A stretch of DNA of 5,118 nucleotides from DATDDB01 sp036524005 (GTDB taxonomy: Bacteria; Pseudomonadota; Gammaproteobacteria; Burkholderiales; Gallionellaceae). Where the stretch lies: positions 1-5,118 of the forward strand of contig DATDDB010000107.1 of the NCBI GenBank assembly GCA_036524005.1. Reading direction: 5' to 3'. Position numbers and translations under genes: made by a program. Below are positions 1-5,118 of the stretch, piece after piece (the first letter of the stretch is position 1; each line of letters starts with the position of its first letter). Under the pieces are notes generated by a model. That model saw nothing but the letters and a program-made list of their open reading frames with translations. It did no database searches and was not told the DNA's origin.

Positions 1-400
1 GTCGATGAAGCAGTTGTTCGGGTCGGCCGGGTTGGAGAACATGCGGCGGAATTCGAGGCCCTCGACGCGCGTCTGCACGTCAGCTACGTCGGAGGCGATG
101 CTGGCCAGGCTGTCGTCGTCATTCTCGGATTTGGCCATCTCGAACAGCTCTGCCGCGTCGTCGAGATCCTGGCCGATCCTGGAGAGGCCGTTGACGACAT
201 CTTCCAGCGCCTTGCGCTCGCGCCCCAGTTCCTGGGCGCGCTTGTTGTCCTCCCAGATGGCCGGGTCCTCGGCCAGCTTTACGACTTCTGCTAAACGGTC
301 ACACTTGCCGTCGTAGTCAAAGATACCTCCGCAATTCACCGGCGCGGGCGCGCAGGTCTTGCAGTTTGTTGGCTATGGCGTTGAGTTGTTCGGCTTCCAT
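1..400 (-). CDS. prfB: Peptide chain release factor 2 (RF2), 5' part, with programmed frameshift
   Basis: RF2 recognises UGA and UAA stop codons in the ribosomal A site and triggers release of the finished protein. Only the N-terminal ~133 residues are here, because the gene runs off the left edge. The ATG at 400-398 opens 27 codons (beginning MEAEQLNAIANKL) that end at an in-frame TGA at 319-317. A +1 shift then continues as DYDGKCDRLAEVV. The shifted frame shows typical RF2 N-terminal sequence, including EDPAIWEDNKRAQELGRER and, near the edge, GLEFRRMFSNPADPNNCFID. This covers the helical N-terminal domain; the SPF stop-codon-reading and GGQ catalytic motifs would lie outside the window. 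AGAGG at 410-406 stands 5 nt before the ATG and supports this start. The gene lies 168 nt downstream of a membrane protein gene on the same strand. Identification is firm. The TGA should not be read as a pseudogene lesion, since the slip site matches the known signal. Confidence 0.96.
316..330 (-). promoter_or_regulatory. prfB: Programmed +1 frameshift site of prfB
   Basis: Read on the minus strand, the site is GGAGG-TAT-CTT-TGA-C. A Shine-Dalgarno-like GGAGG (330-326) sits 3 nt before the CTT slip codon (322-320), which is followed by TGA (319-317) and C (316). E. coli prfB has the same TAT-CTT-TGA-C core with a similar purine run at the same spacing. In the known mechanism, scarce RF2 leaves the UGA unread, the tRNA on CUU slips to UUU, and translation resumes at GAC, so RF2 limits its own synthesis. 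The 27-codon zero frame and the RF2-like continuation in the +1 frame are both directly visible. Confidence 0.96.
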
Positions 401-424
401 GACTACCTCTATTAAATCTGTTTT

Positions 425-441
425 GCGGGCAAGTCGCCCGC
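425..441 (-). promoter_or_regulatory. Small GC-rich hairpin in the prfB leader
   Basis: GCGGGC (425-430) and GCCCGC (436-441) form a perfect 6-bp stem around a 5-nt loop. On the minus strand it lies 14 nt before the prfB Shine-Dalgarno sequence. There is no U-tract in either direction, so it is not a standard intrinsic terminator. It could influence leader structure or mRNA stability, or it could be incidental. No function can be assigned. Confidence 0.35.
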
Positions 442-547
442 TCGATCCTCGTCTATCAACACGATATGCCCCGTCCATCGCTGTGCGGTTGCTTGCGCAT
501 CCTCACGCAAACCAATTTTGGGCGGTGTGTGACTTGGAAAAATACGG

Positions 548-553
548 ATTATA
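548..553 (-). promoter_or_regulatory. Candidate -10 element of a prfB promoter
   Basis: The minus strand reads TATAAT exactly at 553-548, inside the gap between the membrane protein gene stop (569) and prfB. A transcript would start near 541 and carry a leader of about 140 nt. The -35 region at 17-nt spacing (576-571, TCGTCT) matches the consensus poorly, and the G at the -15 position only partly fits an extended -10. The site could let prfB be transcribed separately from recJ, but read-through from upstream is equally possible because no terminator is visible before it. Confidence 0.4.
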
Positions 554-568
554 ACCGATGGGGGCACT

Positions 569-1831
569 TCAGACGAGCAGCAGCCCCAGGCCGACTCCGG
601 CGCAGATCGCCGCAAAGCCGACGGCCGCGAGTTTGGCCAGTTGCTTGCCGCCGATGAAGAGCAGCAGGCCGAACTTGAATGCCATGTTGGACAGATAGGC
701 AAGGCCGATGCTGTTGACCACTTGAACCTCGGTGAGCTTGCCCAGGTCGAGCAGGCGCAGGCTGGAGAGGGTGATGGCGTCCATGTCGGTGAGACCGGAG
801 ACCAGCGCCACGGCGTAGAGCCCCTTGCTGCCCGCGATGTCGGTGAGCCAGGCCGAGCACAGCAGCACCACGGCATACAGCATGCCGAAGCCCAGGGCGG
901 CGTGGATTTCGGTGGGGTTGGCGGTTTCCGGCATCGGCAGTTCGGTCTGGGTTTTCTGCCTGCGCCAGCCCACCAGCAGGCTGATGAATCCGAACAGCAG
1001 GCCCAGTCCTATCAGTGGCACTAAATGCACCAGCACCTGCGGGGATACCACCGCGCCCAGCACGCCCAGGCGCACCAGCACCACCATGTTGGCGATCAGG
1101 ATGACCACGGCGGACAGGTACACCATGTTGGTATTGGTCCTGCTGTGGCGCGCATAGACCATGGAGGTGGCGGTGCTGGACACCAGGCCGCCGAGCAGGC
1201 CCAGGAGGGCTGCGCCGTAATGCCGCCTGACCACGTGCAGCGCGACATAGCCGGCCAGGCTGATGCCGGAGATCAGCACCACCATGATCCATACCTGGTG
1301 CGGGTTGAGCGCGTTGTAGGGGCCGTAGCTCTTGTCCGGCAGCACGGGCAGGACGACGAAAGTCAGCACGGCGAACTGCAGGATGGAAACCAGGTCGCGC
1401 CGGGTAAGGCGCTGCGAGATGCCGCGCAATTCCGGCTTGAAGTAGAGCAGCGCGGTGACGCCGATGGCCAGCATGATGGCGAGCGTGGTCTGGCCGTACC
1501 AGTTCAGCGCGCCCAGCCCGTAGCACATCAGCAGGGCGGCCACAGTGGTGGTGCCGGGATCGTTTTCCTCGGTGGGGGCGTTGATGTAGGCGGCGATGAT
1601 CATCGCGCCCACCACCAGCCAGCCTGCGACCAGCAGCCAGGGCAGGTTGATTTTTTCGGAGAGCATCGCGGCCAGCGTGCCTAGCAATGCGACCAGGGCA
1701 AAAGTGCGCAGGCCGGCTTTGGCGGAGGGGGTGCGTTCGCGCTCAAGGCCGATCAGCAGGCCGATGGCGAGGCTGGTGAGGAATTGCGGCAGGTATTCGG
1801 CGCCGCTGTGTGCCAACAAAGAGGTATCCAT
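569..1831 (-). CDS. MgtC/SapB and DUF4010 domain integral membrane protein
   Basis: This is a 420-residue, very hydrophobic protein with roughly ten to twelve predicted membrane segments, acting in the inner membrane. The N-terminal part carries an MgtC/SapB-type signature, IGLLIGLERER followed by AGLRTFALVALLGTL (about residues 23-53). The C-terminal half is DUF4010-like, with GLVSSTATS near 215-223 and GLTDMDAIT near 346-354, separated by a polar segment at about 289-309. Such proteins are often annotated only as MgtC/SapB-family or DUF4010 proteins, and the transported substrate, if any, is not established. Magnesium transport should not be assumed. The ATG at 1831 is preferred because AGG (1845-1843) lies at suitable spacing; an in-frame TTG at 1837 is possible but too close to it. 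The start lies 2 nt after the recJ stop, suggesting one transcript and translational coupling. The gene ends with TGA. Confidence 0.9.
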   Translation of the reverse strand: MDTSLLAHSGAEYLPQFLTSLAIGLLIGLERERTPSAKAGLRTFALVALLGTLAAMLSEKINLPWLLVAGWLVVGAMIIAAYINAPTEENDPGTTTVAALLMCYGLGALNWYGQTTLAIMLAIGVTALLYFKPELRGISQRLTRRDLVSILQFAVLTFVVLPVLPDKSYGPYNALNPHQVWIMVVLISGISLAGYVALHVVRRHYGAALLGLLGGLVSSTATSMVYARHSRTNTNMVYLSAVVILIANMVVLVRLGVLGAVVSPQVLVHLVPLIGLGLLFGFISLLVGWRRQKTQTELPMPETANPTEIHAALGFGMLYAVVLLCSAWLTDIAGSKGLYAVALVSGLTDMDAITLSSLRLLDLGKLTEVQVVNSIGLAYLSNMAFKFGLLLFIGGKQLAKLAAVGFAAICAGVGLGLLLV

Positions 1832-1833
1832 GT

Positions 1834-3525
1834 TCAAGCACCTGTTTTCTGCCAGTGTCTAATTATTAATTGCAGGCTGGCAGTTCCATTGTATTCATTG
1901 ACGCCCAGGCTGTAAACAGCATGGATGCGCTCGGGCAGGGGATCGGAATGGAAGAACAGCATGGCGTCCAGATTGCTGCCCAATTTCAGCTTGAGATGCT
2001 TCTCGCCCACCACGCGCTGTTGCAGTACGGCAAATTCTCCCTCGAACAAGGGCTGCGGAAAACCCTGTCCCCACACCTGGCGCTCCAGGCCGCGCGCGGT
2101 GTCCATGGATAGCTCGTTTGCGGCCAGGGGGCCATCGGTTTCGATGATTTGCGTCAGGTCTGCCGGGGAAAGCAGCTCGCGCGCGACGGCCTCGAAGGCC
2201 GCCTGGAATTCCTCCAGGTGTTCCGCACGCAGGCTCAGGCCCGCCGCCATGGCGTGGCCGCCGAATTTTTGCAGCAGGTGCGGATGGCGCTTGGAAATCA
2301 AATCGAGCGCATCGCGCAGATGCAGGCCCTGGATGCTGCGCCCCGAGCCCTTCAGCTCGCCCGCGTTCTGACCGGGCGCCAGGGCGATCACCGGGCGGTG
2401 AAACTTGTCTTTGAGGCGCGAGGCGAGGATGCCGATCACGCCCTGGTGCCAGGTCTCGTCGTACAGCGCCAGGCTGTAATTGCCGTGCGGGTCTATCTGC
2501 TCCAGCGCCGCCAGCGCGGCCTGCTGCATTTCGGCCTCGATGCCGCGCCGCTCGCGGTTGATGTCATCCAGTTGCGCGGCAAGCTGCGCGGCCTCAGTGG
2601 CATTATCGGTGAGCAGGCAGCGTATCCCGAGGCTCATGTCTTCCAGCCTGCCCGCGGCATTCAGGCGCGGTCCGACGATGAATCCCAGTTCATAGGTGGA
2701 AGCCTGTGCCGCTTCCTTGCGCGCCACCTGCAGCAGGGCATTGATGCCCGCACAGGTGCGCCCGGCACGGATGCGCTGCAGCCCCTGGTGCACCAGGGTA
2801 CGGTTGTTGCTATCCAGCTTCACCACGTCGGCCACGGTGCCCAGCGCCACCAGGTCGAGCAGATTGCCCAGGTTGGGCTCGGGCTTGCCGGAAAATGCAC
2901 CGCGTGCTCGCAGTTCCGCGCGCAGGGCCAGCAGCACGTAAAACATCACGCCCACGCCGGCCAGGTTCTTGCTGGGGAAGGTGCAGCCCGGCTGGTTGGG
3001 GTTCACGATGCACAGCGCGTCCGGCAGCGTGTCGCCCGGCAGGTGGTGGTCGGTGACCAGCACCTGCATGCCCAGCCGGTTAGCCTCGGCCACGCCCTCG
3101 CAGCTTGCAATGCCGTTGTCCACGGTGATGATGATGTCCGGTGAGCGCTCCTTGGCCAATCTAACGATCTCCGGGGTCAGGCCGTAGCCGTATTCGAAGC
3201 GGTTGGGCACGATGTAATCCACCTGCGCGCCGAAGGCACGCAGGCCGCGCAGGGCTACTGCGCAGGCTGTGGCGCCGTCGGCATCGTAATCAGCCACGAT
3301 CAGCAGCTTTTTGCCCCCTGCGATGGCATCGGCCAGCAGTTTGGCCATGTGCTGCGCGTTTTTCAGCAGTGTTGCGGGCAGCAGGCCGTCCAGCCCGGTT
3401 TCCAGTTCTGTCTTGCCGGTTATGCCGCGCGCGGCATAGATGCGCGCCAGCAGCGGCGAAATGCCTGAGTCGGCGAGGGTCTGTGCCGTGTCTGGCGGAT
3501 AGCTGCGGGGGATGATCTGCGGCAT
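1834..3525 (-). CDS. recJ: Single-stranded-DNA-specific exonuclease RecJ
   Basis: RecJ degrades single-stranded DNA 5' to 3' in the cytoplasm, in RecF-pathway recombination, mismatch repair and base excision repair. The 563-residue length is normal for the family. The DHH phosphoesterase motifs are intact: DYDADG at 79-84, DNGIAS at 136-141, the DHH triad at 159-161 and ALGTVADV around 227-234. These supply the metal ligands. The DHHA1 part follows, with HQGVIGILASRL at 360-371, GSGRSI at 393-398 and GGHAMAAG at 422-429. The C-terminus from about 455 fits the family's OB-fold domain. The only reasonable start is the ATG at 3525. It has no Shine-Dalgarno sequence; the preceding bases are ACAAATACCCCAAC. 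The gene is first in a leftward set with the membrane protein gene and perhaps prfB, and is divergent from lysC. Nothing looks damaged. Confidence 0.97.
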   Translation of the reverse strand: MPQIIPRSYPPDTAQTLADSGISPLLARIYAARGITGKTELETGLDGLLPATLLKNAQHMAKLLADAIAGGKKLLIVADYDADGATACAVALRGLRAFGAQVDYIVPNRFEYGYGLTPEIVRLAKERSPDIIITVDNGIASCEGVAEANRLGMQVLVTDHHLPGDTLPDALCIVNPNQPGCTFPSKNLAGVGVMFYVLLALRAELRARGAFSGKPEPNLGNLLDLVALGTVADVVKLDSNNRTLVHQGLQRIRAGRTCAGINALLQVARKEAAQASTYELGFIVGPRLNAAGRLEDMSLGIRCLLTDNATEAAQLAAQLDDINRERRGIEAEMQQAALAALEQIDPHGNYSLALYDETWHQGVIGILASRLKDKFHRPVIALAPGQNAGELKGSGRSIQGLHLRDALDLISKRHPHLLQKFGGHAMAAGLSLRAEHLEEFQAAFEAVARELLSPADLTQIIETDGPLAANELSMDTARGLERQVWGQGFPQPLFEGEFAVLQQRVVGEKHLKLKLGSNLDAMLFFHSDPLPERIHAVYSLGVNEYNGTASLQLIIRHWQKTGA

Positions 3526-3538
3526 GTTGGGGTATTTG

Positions 3539-3544
3539 TTTATA
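3539..3544 (-). promoter_or_regulatory. Possible -10 element for recJ
   Basis: The minus strand reads TATAAA at 3544-3539, 13 nt before the recJ ATG. If used, transcription would begin only about 6-7 nt before the start codon, giving an almost leaderless mRNA. That would fit the missing Shine-Dalgarno sequence. The -35 at 17-nt spacing (TTCGGC, 3567-3562) is poor, so this remains a weak candidate. Confidence 0.25.
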
Positions 3545-3572
3545 GGCGTCAGTTTATCAGAGCCGAACGGGG

Positions 3573-3593
3573 GAGGGAGTGCCCTCGTTTTTT
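3573..3593 (+). terminator. Terminator-like hairpin with T-run between recJ and lysC
   Basis: GAGGG (3573-3577) pairs perfectly with CCCTC (3582-3586) around a 4-nt AGTG loop, followed by one G and six T residues (3588-3593). This is the form of a short intrinsic terminator for rightward transcription. No rightward gene ends before it in the window. It could stop antisense transcription coming out of recJ, or attenuate a lysC transcript that starts further upstream. The stem is only 5 bp, so strength is uncertain. Confidence 0.4.
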
Positions 3594-3607
3594 GCCGTTT
3601 ATTCAGG

Positions 3608-3613
3608 TAAAAT
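3608..3613 (+). promoter_or_regulatory. Possible -10 element for lysC
   Basis: TAAAAT matches the sigma70 -10 consensus at five of six positions and lies 36 nt before the lysC start codon, which would give a leader of about 30 nt. No good -35 element is present at 16-18 nt spacing. A second AT-rich run, TATATATAAAT at 3638-3648, directly abuts the start codon and is an alternative that would yield a nearly leaderless mRNA. Confidence 0.3.
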
Positions 3614-3649
3614 GCCGCCCTCTTTGGTAACTGTTGCTATATATAAATC

Positions 3650-4885
3650 GTGGCATTGATTGTCCAGAAATACGGCGGCACATCAGTCGGCAGCGCAGAA
3701 CGCATCAAGAACGTGGCGCGCCGCGTCGCAAAATTCAAGGCGCAGGGGCATCAGGTCGTGGTGGTGGTTTCCGCAATGAGCGGGGAAACCAACCGCCTGA
3801 TCGCGCTTGCACGGGAAATCCAGGCGCAGCCCGATCCGCGCGAACTGGATGTGGTGATTTCCACCGGCGAGCAGGTGACCATAGGGCTGATGTCCATGGC
3901 GCTGATGTCGGAAGGCTTGAAAGCCAAGAGCTACACCGGCGGACAGGTCAAAATTCTGACCGACAGCGCCTTCACCAAGGCGCGCATCGTCAGCATAGAC
4001 GAGCAGCAGATCCGCACCGACCTGGCCAACGGCTATGTGGTGGTGGTGGCGGGCTTCCAGGGCGAGGACAAGGACGGCAACATCACCACCCTGGGGCGCG
4101 GCGGTTCCGATACCACGGGCGTGGCAATTGCCGCCGCTCTGCGTGCCGACGAATGCCAGATTTATACCGACGTGGACGGGGTTTATACCACCGACCCGCG
4201 CATGGTGCCGGAAGCGCGCCGCCTGAAGACCATCACCTTCGAGGAAATGCTGGAACTAGCCAGCCTCGGTTCCAAGGTGCTGCAGATCCGCTCGGTCGAG
4301 TTTGCCGGCAAGTACAAGGTCAAGCTGCGCGTGCTTTCTTCGTTCCTGGACGATCCGGGCGAGGGCACGCTGATTACTTTTGAGGAAGACGAAAAAATGG
4401 AACAGGCCATCATTTCAGGTATCGCTTTCAACCGCGACGAGGCCAAGATCACCGTGCGCGGCGTGCCGGACAAACCCGGCATCGCCTACCAGATACTCGG
4501 CCCGGTGAGCGACGCCAACATCGATGTGGATATGATCATCCAGAACGTCGGCCTGGACAGCACCACCGACTTCTCCTTCACAGTGCATCGCAACGAATTC
4601 GCCAAGGCGATGGACATCCTGAAGAAGCAGGTGCAGCCGCATATCGGCGCACGCGACGTGGCAGGCGACGACAAGACCGCCAAGGTCTCCGTGGTCGGCG
4701 TCGGCATGCGCTCCCACGTCGGCATCGCCAGCAAGATGTTCCGCACCCTGGCGGAAGAGGGCATCAACATCCAGATGATCTCCACCTCCGAAATCAAGAT
4801 TTCCGTGGTGATAGACGAAAAATACCTGGAGTTGGCGGTGCGCGTGCTGCACAAGGCCTTCAATCTGGAACAGGAAGACGCCTAA
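3650..4885 (+). CDS. lysC: Aspartate kinase (aspartokinase), ACT-domain monofunctional type
   Basis: This cytoplasmic enzyme phosphorylates L-aspartate with ATP to 4-phospho-L-aspartate, the first step to lysine, methionine, threonine and diaminopimelate. The 411 residues match the monofunctional bacterial type. The amino-acid kinase domain shows KYGGTSV at 7-13, SAMSGETN at 41-48, STGEQV at 71-76, GRGGSDTTG at 149-157 and DVDGVYTTDPR at 174-184. Two ACT regions follow at about 265-335 and 344-411, including KITVRGVPDKPG and MISTSEIKISVV. In relatives these bind lysine and/or threonine for feedback inhibition, so similar control is inferred here. The start is GTG: an in-frame TAA at 3644-3646 excludes anything further upstream, and the N-terminus MALIVQKYGGTSV fits the family. 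No Shine-Dalgarno sequence precedes it. It is divergent from recJ and followed 179 nt later by tRNA-Ser. It ends with TAA. Confidence 0.97.
   Translation: MALIVQKYGGTSVGSAERIKNVARRVAKFKAQGHQVVVVVSAMSGETNRLIALAREIQAQPDPRELDVVISTGEQVTIGLMSMALMSEGLKAKSYTGGQVKILTDSAFTKARIVSIDEQQIRTDLANGYVVVVAGFQGEDKDGNITTLGRGGSDTTGVAIAAALRADECQIYTDVDGVYTTDPRMVPEARRLKTITFEEMLELASLGSKVLQIRSVEFAGKYKVKLRVLSSFLDDPGEGTLITFEEDEKMEQAIISGIAFNRDEAKITVRGVPDKPGIAYQILGPVSDANIDVDMIIQNVGLDSTTDFSFTVHRNEFAKAMDILKKQVQPHIGARDVAGDDKTAKVSVVGVGMRSHVGIASKMFRTLAEEGINIQMISTSEIKISVVIDEKYLELAVRVLHKAFNLEQEDA
4382..4399 (+). promoter_or_regulatory. lysC: Internal ribosome-binding site and ATG for a probable LysC beta subunit
   Basis: An in-frame ATG at 4397-4399 (Met250 of LysC) is preceded by GAGGA at 4382-4386, about 10 nt away, and an A-rich spacer. 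Translation from it would give a 162-residue protein made only of the two ACT regions, beginning MEQAIISGIAF. In the alpha2beta2 aspartokinases of Corynebacterium glutamicum and Bacillus subtilis the beta subunit is made from an internal start at the equivalent domain boundary. Production here is inferred from position and the ribosome-binding site. Confidence 0.6.
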
Positions 4886-5009
4886 TTCCAACCCCATTTC
4901 TTCGGTGACACTGCGTTGGCTTTCGCGCTCGCTCCTTGCCGTGCTGTCATGCACTGTCTGCGTCGCTCGCTTGTTGCCGCCTTGTCTCACTCTTGAACTG
5001 GGGCTGGAA
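4886..5009. repeat. Non-coding block bounded by imperfect 15-bp inverted repeats
   Basis: The left arm at 4886-4900 and right arm at 4995-5009 pair at 13 of 15 positions (TTCCAaCCCCAtTTC against GAAcTGGGGcTGGAA). Just inside, GTGACAC (4905-4911) and GTCTCAC (4984-4990) pair at six of seven positions. The middle holds a 16-bp direct repeat, 4926-4941 and 4964-4979, identical at 14 positions, and between the copies a small hairpin, GTGC-tgtcat-GCAC (4941-4954). The block begins one base after the lysC stop codon. It could be an interspersed repeat or miniature mobile element, or a structured 3' end for the lysC mRNA. No T-run follows the right arm, so it is not a standard intrinsic terminator, and it does not look coding. 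Confidence 0.55.
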
Positions 5010-5024
5010 ATATAAATAAACTGT

Positions 5025-5053
5025 TTGACCGGGTGGGGGAGGCACAGTATCAT
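5025..5053 (+). promoter_or_regulatory. Sigma70 promoter of the tRNA-Ser gene
   Basis: TTGACC (5025-5030, five of six consensus) and TATCAT (5048-5053, five of six) are separated by exactly 17 nt. An AT-rich stretch just upstream (5008-5020) resembles an UP element. The bases after the -10 (CCCCGCC) are a GC-rich discriminator, typical of stable-RNA promoters under stringent control. The predicted start near 5060 leaves only about 5 nt before the mature tRNA. Confidence 0.8.
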
Positions 5054-5064
5054 CCCCGCCCTCT

Positions 5065-5118
5065 GGAGAGATGGCCGAGAGGTCGAAGGCACGCCCCTGC
5101 TAAGGGCGCATACGAGCT
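5065..5118 (+). tRNA. tRNA-Ser(GCU), 5' part, cut by the window edge
   Basis: This serine tRNA reads AGC and AGU codons. Visible parts are the 5' acceptor strand GGAGAGA (5065-5071), TG at positions 8-9, the D arm GCC...GGC (about 5074-5090), and an anticodon stem CGCCC/GGGCG (5092-5096 with 5104-5108) around the loop CTGCTAA. The anticodon is GCT at 5099-5101. The sequence from 5109 enters the long variable arm expected of a class II serine tRNA. The rest of that arm, the T arm and the 3' acceptor strand lie beyond the window. The first half closely resembles E. coli tRNA-Ser(GCU). Confidence 0.95.

Noticed and set aside
5..316. 103-residue Ser-rich plus-strand frame at the left edge
   Set aside because: It is antisense to prfB, whose RF2 sequence is clear.
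317..319. In-frame TGA in prfB read as a pseudogene mutation
   Set aside because: The flanking GGAGG-TAT-CTT-TGA-C is the programmed frameshift signal, and the +1 frame continues with good RF2 sequence.
493..510. Hairpin TTGCG...CGCAA followed by AATTTTGG as a terminator
   Set aside because: The 5-bp stem with an 8-nt loop is weak, the T-run is only four long and offset, and no rightward gene ends there.
549..1526. 325-residue minus-strand frame overlapping the membrane protein gene
   Set aside because: It is an alternate frame of the same strand, rich in Arg, Ala and Pro, with no motif. The other frame gives a coherent MgtC/DUF4010 protein.
1025..1684. 219-residue plus-strand frame rich in His, Gln and Gly
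   Set aside because: It is antisense to the membrane protein gene and reads as low-complexity sequence mirroring hydrophobic codons. No domain is recognisable.
2149..3144. 331-residue open frame on the plus strand
   Set aside because: It lies wholly antisense to recJ, whose DHH and DHHA1 motifs are intact. Its composition, rich in His, Gln, Ala and Arg, is typical of a shadow frame in GC-rich DNA.
3594..3649. Lysine riboswitch ahead of lysC
   Set aside because: The space from the T-run to the start codon is only 56 nt, too short for the roughly 170-nt lysine aptamer, and no matching helices are seen.
4415..5092. 225-residue minus-strand frame over the lysC 3' end and the intergenic block
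   Set aside because: It is antisense to the lysC ACT domains and runs through the inverted-repeat block and the tRNA promoter. Its His/Asp/Gly-rich composition indicates a shadow frame.

Overview
The window looks like an ordinary chromosomal stretch from a betaproteobacterium, perhaps one of the Nitrosomonadales. The evidence is the high GC content, the sequence character of RecJ, RF2 and LysC, and the pairing of lysC with a downstream tRNA-Ser(GCU). The class is a moderate-confidence inference and the genus cannot be read from the sequence. I see no prophage, CRISPR array, transposase or defence locus.

Layout: three genes run leftward. recJ (1834-3525) encodes a single-strand-specific exonuclease. 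It is followed after 2 nt by a polytopic membrane protein gene with MgtC/SapB and DUF4010 domains (569-1831). After a 168-nt gap comes the 5' part of prfB (400 down to the left edge), which encodes release factor 2 and carries the classic programmed +1 frameshift at an in-frame UGA codon. In E. coli, recJ, prfB and lysS are consecutive in one operon. Here the membrane protein gene sits between recJ and prfB.

Divergent from recJ, across a 124-nt intergenic region, lysC (3650-4885, rightward) encodes an ACT-domain aspartokinase. Its GTG start is fixed by an upstream in-frame stop and has no visible Shine-Dalgarno sequence. An internal ATG at codon 250 does have a ribosome-binding site and lies where the separately translated beta subunit begins in known alpha2beta2 aspartokinases.

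Between lysC and a right-edge tRNA-Ser(GCU) gene (5065 onward, truncated by the window) lies a ~124-bp non-coding block bounded by a 15-bp imperfect inverted repeat and containing internal repeats. A strong sigma70-type promoter with a GC-rich discriminator then drives the tRNA.

The genes do not form one pathway: they cover DNA repair, an uncharacterised membrane function, translation termination, amino-acid biosynthesis and translation. The points of interest are regulatory: the RF2 frameshift, the likely internal lysC start, two divergent genes without Shine-Dalgarno sequences, and the inverted-repeat element.
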